NCBI RefSeq assembly: GCF_016820635.1
Contig: NZ_WSFU01000113.1
Span: 1 to 45,248 of the forward strand
DNA: 45,248 nt
Reading direction: 5' to 3'
From: Anaeromonas gelatinilytica
GTDB lineage: Bacteria > Bacillota > Clostridia > Tissierellales > SIT17
Part shown: in pieces, positions 33,925 to 43,573 of the stretch
Layout of the letters: each line of letters begins with the position of its first letter
How positions within the stretch are numbered: position 1 is the stretch's first letter
Notes under the pieces: model-generated
Told to the model about the DNA's origin: nothing
Databases searched by the model: none
The model's input: the letters and a program-made list of their open reading frames with translations, nothing else
Made by a program: the position numbers and the translations under genes

Positions 33925-35574
33925 ATGCTTATATTAGAAGGAAAAAATATAGAAAAATACTATGGAGATAGAAAAATATTAGATATAAAAAATATAAAGA
34001 TATATGAAGAAGATAAAATAGGAATTGTAGGAGTAAATGGTTCTGGAAAGACTACTCTTATGAATATACTAGCAAAGAAATTATTACCAGATAAAGGTGA
34101 TATAGATATAAAGGGAAGATTAAGCTATATTACTCAATTGGGAAGTCCAGAAGATAATAGTATGAACTATAAGATAAAAGGTGAGTTCCAAGTAGACTAT
34201 GAAGATAGAGATACTTTGAGTGGTGGAGAGAGAACCAGGCTTAAATTAGTTAAAGGGTTAGGTAAAAATCCTGATCTATTATTTTTAGATGAACCCACTT
34301 CAAATCTAGATATGGATGGGATTAATCTATTGACAGAGAAACTTGAAAGCTTTACTGGAGCGATTTTAATTATATCTCATGATAGAAAATTATTAGATAA
34401 TATAGTAGATAAGATGATAGAAGTAGAAGATGGTGCGATAAAGGAGTATTCAGGAAATTATTCATCATATAAGGAGCAAAAGGAAGCTATTAGGGAAAGA
34501 CAGGAATTTGAGTATGAAGAATATATAAAGGAGAAAAATCGTCTTATCCAACGAATATATGAAAGACAAAATCATGCTAAAACTATGAAGAAGGCCCCCA
34601 GTAGAATGGGAAATTCTGAGGCTAGACTCCATAAGGCTGCCACTAGGCAGATTCAAGGAAAGATTCATAATGCAATAAATTCAATGGAAACTAGAATAGA
34701 AAAACTAGATAAAAAGGAAAAGCCCAAAGAAATAGAAAAGGTAAAGATAGATATGCCTTCAGTTTCAGGACTTAAAAATAAACTCCTGATTGATGGAATT
34801 AAAATATCCAAGTCATTTGGAGATAAAATTCTATTTATAGATTCTGAATTGAAGATATTTAATGGAGATAAGGTAGCTCTAATGGGTAGTAATGGTACAG
34901 GAAAGACTACATTGATAAAGATGATATTAAATGGAAATGAAAATATAAGAATATCTAAAAATCTTAAGATAGGCTATTTTTCTCAAAAACTAGATATATT
35001 AAAGGAAGATAAAAATATCCTTGAAAATGTAATGGAGGATAGTATTCAAGATGAGATTACTGCTAGAACATTGTTATCTAGATTATTATTTAAAAGGGAA
35101 GATGTAAATAAGGAGATAGAAGTACTAAGTGGTGGAGAAAGGGTAAAGGTAGCTTTTGCTAAGATATTTTTATCAGATATCAATTTTATAATATTAGATG
35201 AACCTACTAACTATCTGGATATACCATCAATAGAGGCCTTAGAGGAAGTATTATTGGATTATGAAGGAAGTTTATTATTAGTAACCCATGATAAAACTTT
35301 CATAGATAGAGTAGTAAATAAGATAATTACTATAGAAGATAAGAAATTGAACACTTTTAATGGAAGCTACAGTGAATATCTTGAGAGGAAAGAAAATAAT
35401 ATTAATTTTGGTCAACAAGAGGAAGAGAAGAGACTGTTGGTTCTAGAAAATAGATTGTCAGAGTTGATGGGGAAATTGTCTCTTATCCCCTCAAAGGAAG
35501 AAAAGGCTCTATTGGATGAAGAATTTAATAAATTAGTAAAAGAAATAAATCAGTTGAAAAGAAAGTTAAAATAA
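33925..35574 (+). CDS. ABC-F family protein, probable antibiotic-resistance ribosome protection factor
   Basis: 549 residues with two ATPase domains and no membrane segments. Domain 1 has Walker A GVNGSGKTT (about 35-43) and LSGGERTRLKL. An inter-domain linker rich in Lys/Arg/Glu (about 190-280) follows, then domain 2 with GSNGTGKTT (about 320-328), LSGGERVKVAFAK and LDEPTNYLD. A compact first domain and basic linker resemble the Vga/Lsa/VmlR/CplR group, which dislodges lincosamide, streptogramin A or pleuromutilin drugs from the ribosome. The attenuator-type leader fits. Drug specificity is unknown. The longer frame from 33802 runs through the leader terminators and is rejected. Confidence 0.85.
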   Translation: MLILEGKNIEKYYGDRKILDIKNIKIYEEDKIGIVGVNGSGKTTLMNILAKKLLPDKGDIDIKGRLSYITQLGSPEDNSMNYKIKGEFQVDYEDRDTLSGGERTRLKLVKGLGKNPDLLFLDEPTSNLDMDGINLLTEKLESFTGAILIISHDRKLLDNIVDKMIEVEDGAIKEYSGNYSSYKEQKEAIRERQEFEYEEYIKEKNRLIQRIYERQNHAKTMKKAPSRMGNSEARLHKAATRQIQGKIHNAINSMETRIEKLDKKEKPKEIEKVKIDMPSVSGLKNKLLIDGIKISKSFGDKILFIDSELKIFNGDKVALMGSNGTGKTTLIKMILNGNENIRISKNLKIGYFSQKLDILKEDKNILENVMEDSIQDEITARTLLSRLLFKREDVNKEIEVLSGGERVKVAFAKIFLSDINFIILDEPTNYLDIPSIEALEEVLLDYEGSLLLVTHDKTFIDRVVNKIITIEDKKLNTFNGSYSEYLERKENNINFGQQEEEKRLLVLENRLSELMGKLSLIPSKEEKALLDEEFNKLVKEINQLKRKLK

Positions 35575-35706
35575 AGGGAATTCCATCAGGAGTATAGAAT
35601 AGTATATAGTATAAAGGAAAATATGTAGAATAAACTTGTCTTTTTGTGGTATAAATATAACAATATATTAATAAATTATTATAAAAATAGATGAAGGGGT
35701 GATTTT

Positions 35707-36036
35707 ATGAAATTAGTATTTGCTATAGTGCAGGATGAGGATGCCCATAAACTAGTAGACAAGCTGATGAAAGATGATTTCGGTGTAACAAAATTAGCCT
35801 CCACAGGAGGATTCTTAAGAGCAGGAAATACAACATTAATAATAGGGACAGAAAATGAAAGGGTTGATGAAGCGATAGATATAATTGGTGAGGTAGCCAA
35901 AACTAGGACTCAAGTAGCTACAGCTCCACCACCTACTACTTGGGGTCAAGGTGTATATATGCCCTATCCAATAGAGGTAGAAGTAGGAGGAGCAACGATA
36001 TTTGTGGTAGATGTAGAAAAGTTTGAAAAGGTATAA
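35707..36036 (+). CDS. darA: Cyclic di-AMP receptor PII-like protein DarA (PstA/YaaQ)
   Basis: 109 residues, the normal length of this PII-like trimeric family that binds c-di-AMP. Conserved are KLASTGGFLRAGNTTL (about 29-44), the TAPPPTTWG loop (about 75-83) and GGATIFVVDVEKFE at the end. Its cellular target is not established. In Bacillus it follows tmk directly, but here an insertion of about 6.7 kb separates them. The SD AAGGGGTGA precedes the ATG. Confidence 0.93.
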   Translation: MKLVFAIVQDEDAHKLVDKLMKDDFGVTKLASTGGFLRAGNTTLIIGTENERVDEAIDIIGEVAKTRTQVATAPPPTTWGQGVYMPYPIEVEVGGATIFVVDVEKFEKV

Positions 36037-36074
36037 ATATAATAGAGCATATGGTATAATATTTAATAAATATG

Positions 36075-36102
36075 ATTAGGGGATACTTAAGTATCCCCTA
36101 AT
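36075..36102. terminator. 28-nt perfect palindrome after darA
   Basis: ATTAGGGGATACTT and its complement AAGTATCCCCTAAT form a 14-bp stem with no separate loop, followed by TTAATGG. It is probably a terminator or processing site between darA and holB, with a weak U-tail. Confidence 0.55.
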
Positions 36103-36137
36103 TTAATGGAATAATTAATTTTATGTGGAGGATTATT

Positions 36138-37118
36138 ATGGATTTTTCAGATGTGATAGGGCAAGAAAGAATAATAAAGAGTTTGCAAAATACAATTAAA
36201 AATGAGAGTATTGGTCATGGCTATATATTTGAAGGGAAAAAGGGAATAGGAAAAACTATGATGGCTAAAATATTTTCTAAGGCTCTTTTATGTAAAGAGA
36301 AAGGTATAAATCCTTGTGGAGTTTGTAACTCATGCATTAAATTTGAATCTTTTAATCATCCGGATTTTCATATGGAAAAACCATTGGGGAAATCATTTAA
36401 GAAAGAGCAGATAGAGGACATTCAAAGGGGGATAAGAGTACTACCATACGAAGGAGATAGAAAGATATTTATTATTAGTGATGCAGATAAGATGACTATT
36501 AGTGCACAAAATAGCTTTCTTAAATCATTAGAAGAACCACCTAAAGATACTATCATTATAATGATGGTAGAAAATACTAAAAATTTACTTCCTACTATTA
36601 TATCTAGAAGTCAAAGATTAAAATTTACTCCTATAAGAAATGATAAAATTCAGGATTATTTAAATAAAAAGTATAATATAGATAAAGATAAAGCTCATAT
36701 GATTGCAGATTTTTCTAGAGGGAATATAGGAAGAGCAAGAGAAATTTGTGAATCTGAAGAGTTTAATCAAATAAGGGAATCATTAATAGATGTTATAAAT
36801 AACAATATAGGGACTGATTCTTTTAAATCTTTTACCAATAGTGATTTTTTTGAAAATAATAAAGATGAAATTGATAATGTACTAGATATGATGTTAGTAT
36901 GGTTTAGAGATTTACTCATATATAAAGAGACGAATAATAACGAACTCATAATAAATAGGGATAAAGAAGAATTGTTAAAGGAACAATCTTTTAAGCTTTC
37001 AATGGATAAAATTCATGATATAATAAATTGTATAATGGAAACTGAAGAGAATATTAGGGCTAATGTTAATTTTCAATTGGCTATAGAATTAATGCTTCTA
37101 AAATTTCAGGAGGTTTAA
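36138..37118 (+). CDS. holB: DNA polymerase III delta' subunit
   Basis: 326 residues. A RuvB/DnaX-like clamp-loader AAA+ fold has P-loop GKKGIGKTM (about 34-42), zinc-type cysteines CxxCGVCNSC (about 55-64) and sensor region SFLKSLEEPPKDT. It helps to assemble the clamp loader with DnaX. The ATG at 36138 lies 6 nt after GGAGG (36127-36131). The ATG at 36123 is upstream of that SD. It precedes ricT by 4 nt. Confidence 0.92.
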   Translation: MDFSDVIGQERIIKSLQNTIKNESIGHGYIFEGKKGIGKTMMAKIFSKALLCKEKGINPCGVCNSCIKFESFNHPDFHMEKPLGKSFKKEQIEDIQRGIRVLPYEGDRKIFIISDADKMTISAQNSFLKSLEEPPKDTIIIMMVENTKNLLPTIISRSQRLKFTPIRNDKIQDYLNKKYNIDKDKAHMIADFSRGNIGRAREICESEEFNQIRESLIDVINNNIGTDSFKSFTNSDFFENNKDEIDNVLDMMLVWFRDLLIYKETNNNELIINRDKEELLKEQSFKLSMDKIHDIINCIMETEENIRANVNFQLAIELMLLKFQEV

Positions 37119-37122
37119 ATAT

Positions 37123-37929
37123 ATGATTAATGTAGTAGGTGTAAGGTTTAAAAAGGCGGGAAAAATATATTATTTTGATCCTGTTGATATAGATGTAAAG
37201 AAAGAAAATAGTGTTATAGTTGAAACAGTTAGAGGAATTGAATTTGGGGATGTAGTAGTTGGACCAAAGGAAATAAAAGAAGAAGATATAGTAGCTCCTT
37301 TAAAGAATGTTATACGGATAGCTACAGAAGAGGATATTATAAAGCATAAAGAAAATAAATCAAAGGAAAAAAGAGCTTTTGAAATATGTGAAGAAAAAAT
37401 AGAAGAACATAAATTACAAATGAAATTAATAGATGTAGAATATACATTTGATAATAATAAAGTAATATTCTATTTTACCGCAGATGGTAGAGTTGATTTT
37501 AGAGAATTAGTGAAAGATTTAGCTTCTATATTTAGAACTAGAATAGAATTAAGACAAATTGGTGTAAGAGATGAGGCTAAAATGATAGGAGGAGTTGGTC
37601 CTTGTGGCAGAGCTTTATGTTGTAATTCATTTTTAGGAGATTTTGATCCTGTATCTATAAAAATGGCAAAGGAACAAAATTTATCTTTAAATCCAACTAA
37701 GATATCTGGTCTTTGTGGACGACTTATGTGTTGTTTAAAATATGAACACGAAGCCTATGAAGAGTCTCTTGGACTTTTACCAGAAGTAGGATTGAAGGTT
37801 AGAACACCTAGAGGCAAGGGGATAGTTGTAGATACAAATACTTTATTGGAAATAGTAAAGGTGAGAGTTAAAGGGGAAGATGATACAGAAGAAATTGTTC
37901 CTTTTGTATTAGATGAAATAGAAAAGTGA
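37123..37929 (+). CDS. ricT: RicT (YaaT) PSP1-domain protein of the Y-complex
   Basis: 268 residues. The PSP1 core includes MIGGVGPCGRALCCNSFLGD and SGLCGRLMCCLKYE, which supply five to six cysteines used for a 4Fe-4S cluster in the RicA-RicF-RicT complex. In Bacillus this complex promotes mRNA maturation by RNase Y and supports sporulation and competence. It is cotranscribed with holB. Confidence 0.93.
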   Translation: MINVVGVRFKKAGKIYYFDPVDIDVKKENSVIVETVRGIEFGDVVVGPKEIKEEDIVAPLKNVIRIATEEDIIKHKENKSKEKRAFEICEEKIEEHKLQMKLIDVEYTFDNNKVIFYFTADGRVDFRELVKDLASIFRTRIELRQIGVRDEAKMIGGVGPCGRALCCNSFLGDFDPVSIKMAKEQNLSLNPTKISGLCGRLMCCLKYEHEAYEESLGLLPEVGLKVRTPRGKGIVVDTNTLLEIVKVRVKGEDDTEEIVPFVLDEIEK

Positions 37930-38001
37930 AAAAAATAAAATGTTCTAAATAAGATAAAAATACTTTTATAATATAAAGATAAGTGTTAAAATAAAAAAAG
38001 A

Positions 38002-38223
<222 letters not shown>

Positions 38224-38238
38224 TAATGTACTTAAAGT

Positions 38239-38267
38239 AAAAGACCCTAGCTAGTGGGGTCTTTTTT
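38239..38267 (+). terminator. Terminator after ferredoxin
   Basis: AAAAGACCC (38239-38247) and GGGTCTTTT (38257-38265) form a 9-bp stem around TAGCTAGTG, with a run of T ending at 38267. Confidence 0.85.
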
Positions 38268-38336
38268 GTTGTATGATTGTTATGTAAATTATTAAATAAT
38301 GATATAATATATGTATTAACTACTAGGAGAGATATG

Positions 38337-39083
38337 ATGAAAGATGTTTTTCTAAAGAAAAATGAAAGAATAGATGATTTGCAATTAAAAGGATTAAAAA
38401 TAATACAAAATACTAAAGGATTTTGTTTTGGAATAGATGCAGTATTATTAGCAAATTTTTGTGAAATAAAATTAGATTCTACTGTTGTTGATTTAGGTAC
38501 TGGTACGGGAATAATACCATTAATAATTTATGGAAAAAATGAAATAAATAAAATATACGGTATAGAAATCCAACAAGAAGTAGCTGATATGGCAGAGAGA
38601 AGTGTAGAATTAAATGGTTTGGAAGAGAATATTAAAATATTGAATATGGATTTAAGAAATATAGAGGAAGTTATAAAAGTAAATTCTATAGACGTAGTAG
38701 TATCTAATCCTCCATATATGGATAAAGGAACAGGAATTATAAACCCTAATGATAAAAAGGCTATATCTAGACATGAAATAAGAGGTGGATTAGAAGATAT
38801 AATAGAAAAAGCTAAAAGGTTATTAAAACATAATGGAAGATTTTATATGATTCATAGACCAAATAGATTGGTAGATATATTATATTATTTAAGGAAACAT
38901 AAATTAGAGCCTAAAACCTTAAGATTTATCCATTCTAAGATGTCAGAAGCACCTAATTTAGTATTAATTAAATCGATAAAGGCTGCAAAACCAGAGTTAA
39001 AAATAGAAGCACCATTATATGTGTACAATGAAGATGGTGAATATACGAATGAGATTCATGAGATATATGGTTTAGATGATTGA
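38337..39083 (+). CDS. yabB: tRNA1(Val) adenine-37 N6-methyltransferase family (YabB/TrmN6-like)
   Basis: 248 residues. A SAM-dependent methyltransferase with VVDLGTGTGIIPLI (about 45-58) and the catalytic NPPY of N6-adenine methylases (SNPPYMDKG, about 122-130). The tRNA target is inferred from family and location. The start is one of ATG 38334 or 38337. The SD AGGAGAG ends at 38331, so 38337 has better spacing. Confidence 0.9.
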   Translation: MKDVFLKKNERIDDLQLKGLKIIQNTKGFCFGIDAVLLANFCEIKLDSTVVDLGTGTGIIPLIIYGKNEINKIYGIEIQQEVADMAERSVELNGLEENIKILNMDLRNIEEVIKVNSIDVVVSNPPYMDKGTGIINPNDKKAISRHEIRGGLEDIIEKAKRLLKHNGRFYMIHRPNRLVDILYYLRKHKLEPKTLRFIHSKMSEAPNLVLIKSIKAAKPELKIEAPLYVYNEDGEYTNEIHEIYGLDD

Positions 39084-39095
39084 AAGGAAGATTAT

Positions 39096-39944
39096 ATGAA
39101 AAGAATAGGTAAATTATATATATGTCCTACTCCTATAGGGAATCTTGAAGACATAACATTAAGAACATTAAATACCTTTAAAGAAGTAGATCTGATAGCA
39201 GCCGAAGATACTAGACATACAATTAAAATTTTGAATCACTTTAATATAAGAAAGCCTCTTACCAGTTATCATGAACATAATAAAAAGGAAAAAGGGAAAG
39301 TGTTGATAAATAAACTATTAGAAGGAGATAGTATTGCTCTAGTTTCAGATGCTGGTATGCCAGGAATATCTGATCCTGGAGAAGATATAATAAAGGAAGT
39401 TATAGAGCAGAATATAGAGGTTGATGTACTTCCTGGTGCTACCGCTTCAATATTAGCATTAATATTATCCGGATTATCTACAGATAAATTTGTATTTGAA
39501 GGATTTTTATCTTCTAAATCCAAAGAGAGAAAAACCAGATTAGAGGAATTAAAAACAGAGTATAGAACAATGATATTATATGAATCTCCTCATAGACTTA
39601 AGGATATGCTTAAAGATGTATTAGAAGTATTTAATGATAGAAGAGTAGCAGTGGCTAGAGAATTAACAAAAAGACATCAGGAGGTGTTTAGAGGAAACTT
39701 AGAGAAAGCTATAGAAAAATTTAATGATGAAAATCCTAGGGGAGAATTTGTAATAATAATAGAAGGAATACCTAAAGAAAGATTAGAGGATATAGAAAAA
39801 AATGCGTGGGAGGGTATATCTATAAAAGAGCATATATTAACTTATATGGATAAAGGATTTACTAAGAAAGATTCGATTAAAAAGGTGTCTAAGGAGAGAG
39901 AAATACCAAAAAGAGAAGTTTATAAAGAAAGTATAGATCTATAG
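39096..39944 (+). CDS. rsmI: 16S rRNA (cytidine-1402 2'-O)-methyltransferase
   Basis: 282 residues. Tetrapyrrole-methylase fold with CPTPIGNLEDITLR at the start, AAEDTRHT (about 33-40) and LVSDAGMPGISDPG (about 80-93). It modifies the ribosomal decoding site. It lies 12 nt after yabB with SD GAAAGGAAG, in the order known from Bacillus. Confidence 0.95.
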   Translation: MKRIGKLYICPTPIGNLEDITLRTLNTFKEVDLIAAEDTRHTIKILNHFNIRKPLTSYHEHNKKEKGKVLINKLLEGDSIALVSDAGMPGISDPGEDIIKEVIEQNIEVDVLPGATASILALILSGLSTDKFVFEGFLSSKSKERKTRLEELKTEYRTMILYESPHRLKDMLKDVLEVFNDRRVAVARELTKRHQEVFRGNLEKAIEKFNDENPRGEFVIIIEGIPKERLEDIEKNAWEGISIKEHILTYMDKGFTKKDSIKKVSKEREIPKREVYKESIDL

Positions 39945-39955
39945 GGGGTTCAAAT

Positions 39956-40150
39956 ATGAATATTAATAAGAATATGAAGATCTCAGATATTATATTGATG
40001 AACAATGAGGCTATAGGTGTATTTAATGAATTCGGTATGAAATGTACTCTTTGCCAAGGATCGTCTAATGAAACATTGGAATGGGCAGCTAAAATTAATA
40101 ATATAAAATTAGATAGTTTATTAGAGGAGTTAAATAAATTAAATAGATAA
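39956..40150 (+). CDS. DUF1858 protein
   Basis: 64 residues with a CTLC pair (about C30 and C33) followed by helices (ETLEWAAKINN). This is the DUF1858 fold found alone or fused to redox or Fe-S proteins. A role in thiol or metal chemistry is only a guess. It follows rsmI by 11 nt and probably belongs to the same operon. SD GGGGG. Confidence 0.82.
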   Translation: MNINKNMKISDIILMNNEAIGVFNEFGMKCTLCQGSSNETLEWAAKINNIKLDSLLEELNKLNR

Positions 40151-40155
40151 ATAAA

Positions 40156-40192
40156 ATTGCTAAGGAAAATCTAGTGATTTTACCTTAGCAAT
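40156..40192. terminator. Bidirectional terminator between DUF1858 and abrB
   Basis: ATTGCTAAGG and CCTTAGCAAT pair, and inner AAAATC/GATTTT extend the stem with one unpaired A. T-rich sequence on the minus-strand side favours use by abrB. Confidence 0.75.
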
Positions 40193-40225
40193 CAAAATTA
40201 GTTATTTATGATATCAGTTTATGTA

Positions 40226-40462
40226 TTACTTTAAAGCATCCAAACAATCTGGACAAATATTTTTACCTTTGAATTGAGTAACGTCTTTAGCTTGTCCACA
40301 GAAGATGCAGGCAGGTGCATATTTTTTAAGGATAATCATTTCACCATCTACAAAGATCTCTAAAGCATCTTTCTCTGCTATGTCTAGTGTTCTTCTTAAT
40401 TCAATAGGTATGACAACTCTTCCTAACTCATCCACCCTTCTAACTATTCCAGTTGATTTCAT
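40226..40462 (-). CDS. abrB: AbrB-family transition-state regulator
   Basis: 78 residues. The N-terminal swapped-hairpin DNA-binding domain (MKSTGIVRRVDELGRVVIP, about 1-19) is clear, then a C-terminal zinc-ribbon-like pair CIFCG and CPDCL typical of clostridial AbrB. It represses growth-phase genes until Spo0A acts. The strong SD GAGGAGG is followed by eight T before the ATG, with no pairing upstream arm. Confidence 0.93.
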   Translation of the reverse strand: MKSTGIVRRVDELGRVVIPIELRRTLDIAEKDALEIFVDGEMIILKKYAPACIFCGQAKDVTQFKGKNICPDCLDALK

Positions 40463-40609
40463 TAAAAAAAACCTCCTCTAAGTTTAGTCACAATTCGACA
40501 TATTTCTTACTCTTTAAATAGTAACAGATATACCAAAAATAGTCAATAAGAAATAGTAAAAAAATTTAAAATTTAATAATATTTATTTTATAAAAAAGGG
40601 GTGAGTTTA

Positions 40610-41626
40610 ATGCTTGAAGTTAATAATCAGATGAAAGATTTAGTATCAGAACTTAATAAAATTCTTAACAAAAAATATGAAAAAATATCTAAATTAGATA
40701 AAAATTATATTAGAAATCTAGTTAAAAAACAAGTAGGTGATATCAATAAATGTCGAAAATTATCGAAAAATCTCCTTTCAGAATATTCATCTGGTGGTGG
40801 TATTGTAGCAGTAGATGGCTCAAATAATAAATTAGGAGGAGCCTATCCTCATTTTGTTGAGCTATATCAAGGTTTAGCTAAAGGATCTAATAGCAATGAA
40901 AATCCAGTTATAGAAGTTGATTTTTATACACCATTATATATTGAAAGAGAGCAGGAGATAATAGATAAAATAAGAAAGGACGATCCTACTAAGGAAGATA
41001 TAGACTCTTTTATCAGAAACTATAAATTATCTTGCATAGAGTTAAAAGCAGCTATAGGTGCGGCTTTGAATTTAAATCCAAGAGTAATAATGATGGATGG
41101 CTCTTTAATAAGATATAAAATAGAATGTCAAGATAAATGGAAGGAACTAAGATCGATATGTGAATCTAAAAATATAATTCTTATAGGAGTAGTAAAAGAC
41201 ATAAAGACTAATATAGTAGGGACTACATTGACAGAGAAGAAGACTTTAGATCCCCCTATGAATTTTTTATATGACAGGGAACTTTTGTATGGGATATTAG
41301 ATATGGGGGAGACCTTAATACCAGAAATACAGAATATTCCTAAATATGAGGAAGGATTGAGTTCTTTATTTATAAGGGCCTCTAGATCTCCTATGATCAC
41401 AGGAGTTGATATATTGAATAGTCAAAGGAGCTATCTTGATGAGATGGCTAATTTAGTATATACATTAACTCCAGAAAATAGTAGAGGAATTCCTCTCTGG
41501 ATTGATATAATAGATAAGGAAGTAAAGATATCTGATAGATTAATGAGAGGATTATTAGATGAGTATTTAGATAGAGATATTGTAGAAAAATTATTTGTAT
41601 CAGAGCGAAGTAAAAGAACTCTTTAA
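40610..41626 (+). CDS. nurA: NurA 5'-3' nuclease
   Basis: 338 residues. NurA domain with the first catalytic aspartate in GGIVAVDGSNN (about 65-75) and a second in VIMMDGSLI (about 163-171). In archaea it works with HerA to resect double-strand breaks. Here herA follows 12 nt later. The ATG at 40610 lies 6 nt after AAGGGGTGA. The frame from 40601 starts within that SD. Confidence 0.88.
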   Translation: MLEVNNQMKDLVSELNKILNKKYEKISKLDKNYIRNLVKKQVGDINKCRKLSKNLLSEYSSGGGIVAVDGSNNKLGGAYPHFVELYQGLAKGSNSNENPVIEVDFYTPLYIEREQEIIDKIRKDDPTKEDIDSFIRNYKLSCIELKAAIGAALNLNPRVIMMDGSLIRYKIECQDKWKELRSICESKNIILIGVVKDIKTNIVGTTLTEKKTLDPPMNFLYDRELLYGILDMGETLIPEIQNIPKYEEGLSSLFIRASRSPMITGVDILNSQRSYLDEMANLVYTLTPENSRGIPLWIDIIDKEVKISDRLMRGLLDEYLDRDIVEKLFVSERSKRTL

Positions 41627-41638
41627 GGAGGAATAATT

Positions 41639-43495
41639 ATGAAGGTTGTAGGATTGACAACACAGCAGGAAGTATTTGTAGGTTCAAAGAAAAGAGCCTT
41701 TAGAATAAATGAATTTCTCATAATACAGGATGAAAAGCAAGGAGAATTAATGGGAGAAGTAGTAGAGACTAGTTCTTATAATAGATATATTCCATTAAAT
41801 ATTAATGATGGAATGATAGATTCATCAGTTATAGAATCATTAAATGCTATAGGATATAATATAGATGATGAAACTATTCATATAGCTAAAGTTAGACTTC
41901 TTAATGAAGCCCAATATCCTGTAGAAACTGCTTCTGATGTAAGAAGTCCTAGATTTCATGAAGTAAAGGATATTATGGTTAAAACGAAGCCAAAAGATGG
42001 GTTAGTTATGGGAATTATTAAGAGTACTGATGAGATGATTCATGATATGGAGGAAGATTTAGTGGATATAGCTCCAATATTTGATGATGGACATATAAGA
42101 GCTCAAAATGAAATTCCTTTTATATTTGATATAAAGAGTATGCATCAATATCCTCACATAGGTATTTTTGGAGGCTCAGGTTCTGGAAAATCTTTCGGAA
42201 TGAGGGTTTTATTGGAGGAAGTAATGAAGCTTAAGATTCCAGCAGTAGTATTAGATCCTCATTTTGAGATGGATTTTGCTACAATTGCTGATTATTTTAA
42301 AGAAGAGGACAAGGTTAATTTTTCTGATAGATTTAAATGTTTGCAAATAGGTCATGATGTAGGAGTTAAATTCAATGATCTAAATACTTCTGATTTGAAG
42401 AATTTATTAGATGCTTCAGGGAAATTATCTGATGCTATGAGTAATGCAGTAGATATATTACATAAGAGAAAAGATTCTTATCAAAGTTTTCATGATAGGT
42501 TAAAGATGTTATTAGAGGCTCAGGATTTAGGATCTATTCAGAAAATAGATAGACAGATTACTTCAGCAGAAAGTAATAATGAAAGGGAAAGATGGAAGAT
42601 ATGTAAGGAATTATTCGAAGACTTTGATAAAACTTGTCCATCAAGTTCAGTTAGAGGCATAATGTGGAGACTTACAAGATTATATAATGATGGAGTATTT
42701 AGTAATGATATAAATGAAATAACTGATGGATTAAATTTAGGTAAATTAATGGTTATTCAAGGAAATGTAAGGCTTCTTCAGGTGTTTTCAACATATTTAT
42801 TAAATAATATTTATCATAGAAGAAGAGATTTTAAGGATGCTCAATATAAGAATACTACTGCTGATTATTTTCCACCATTTATAATTGCTACAGACGAAGC
42901 TCATAATTTTGCACCAAAGGGATATGATTCTCCATCTAAATCTATATTAAAGGAAATATCTCAGGAAGGTAGAAAATATGGAGTGTTTTTACTTCTAGCA
43001 ACTCAAAGACCGACATTATTAGATGAAACTATAACTGCTCAGTTGAATACTAAATTAGTATTTAGAACAGTAAGAAGCTCAGATATACAAACTATTAAGG
43101 AAGAGACAGATATTACTCAAGAAGAAGGTAAGAGATTGCCGTATCTTAAATCAGGAGATGCTTTTATATCATCGGCAATAATGGGACGAACATTTTCCAT
43201 AAGGATAAGGGCAGCTAGTACAACTAGTCCTCATACTATAAATCCTTTTGATGAGCTTAGTAATAGGAGAGAAGAAGATAATTTTAAAATATTAAATCTC
43301 ATAAAGGATAAATTACCTATAACAGAGATGAATATGTATGATATAGTTAAAGAAATAGAGGAAGATTCAGATAATGATATAAATTTTGATGTAGATCAGC
43401 TTAAGGCACAATTAGAGAATTTAGTAAATGAGGGTATAATAGTAAAGAGAAAAACTGCTTTTACTACTTCTTATGAAAATATAGAGGATAAATAA
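41639..43495 (+). CDS. herA: HerA-like bipolar DNA helicase/translocase (DUF87)
   Basis: 618 residues. N-terminal HAS-barrel-like region, then Walker A GGSGSGKSFG (about 178-187), Walker B FIIATDEAHNF and a sensor TQRPT. It is a hexameric ATPase expected to pump DNA for the NurA nuclease. Pairing with nurA is strong evidence of function. In bacteria this pair may act in repair or, in some genomes, with defence genes; no defence gene is seen here. SD AAGGAGG. Confidence 0.9.
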   Translation: MKVVGLTTQQEVFVGSKKRAFRINEFLIIQDEKQGELMGEVVETSSYNRYIPLNINDGMIDSSVIESLNAIGYNIDDETIHIAKVRLLNEAQYPVETASDVRSPRFHEVKDIMVKTKPKDGLVMGIIKSTDEMIHDMEEDLVDIAPIFDDGHIRAQNEIPFIFDIKSMHQYPHIGIFGGSGSGKSFGMRVLLEEVMKLKIPAVVLDPHFEMDFATIADYFKEEDKVNFSDRFKCLQIGHDVGVKFNDLNTSDLKNLLDASGKLSDAMSNAVDILHKRKDSYQSFHDRLKMLLEAQDLGSIQKIDRQITSAESNNERERWKICKELFEDFDKTCPSSSVRGIMWRLTRLYNDGVFSNDINEITDGLNLGKLMVIQGNVRLLQVFSTYLLNNIYHRRRDFKDAQYKNTTADYFPPFIIATDEAHNFAPKGYDSPSKSILKEISQEGRKYGVFLLLATQRPTLLDETITAQLNTKLVFRTVRSSDIQTIKEETDITQEEGKRLPYLKSGDAFISSAIMGRTFSIRIRAASTTSPHTINPFDELSNRREEDNFKILNLIKDKLPITEMNMYDIVKEIEEDSDNDINFDVDQLKAQLENLVNEGIIVKRKTAFTTSYENIEDK

Positions 43496-43573
43496 TTGTA
43501 TAATGATAAATATTATAGTATAGTAATGTAAATTAATTTTCTGGGTATATATCACTTAACAAGGAGTGATGAT

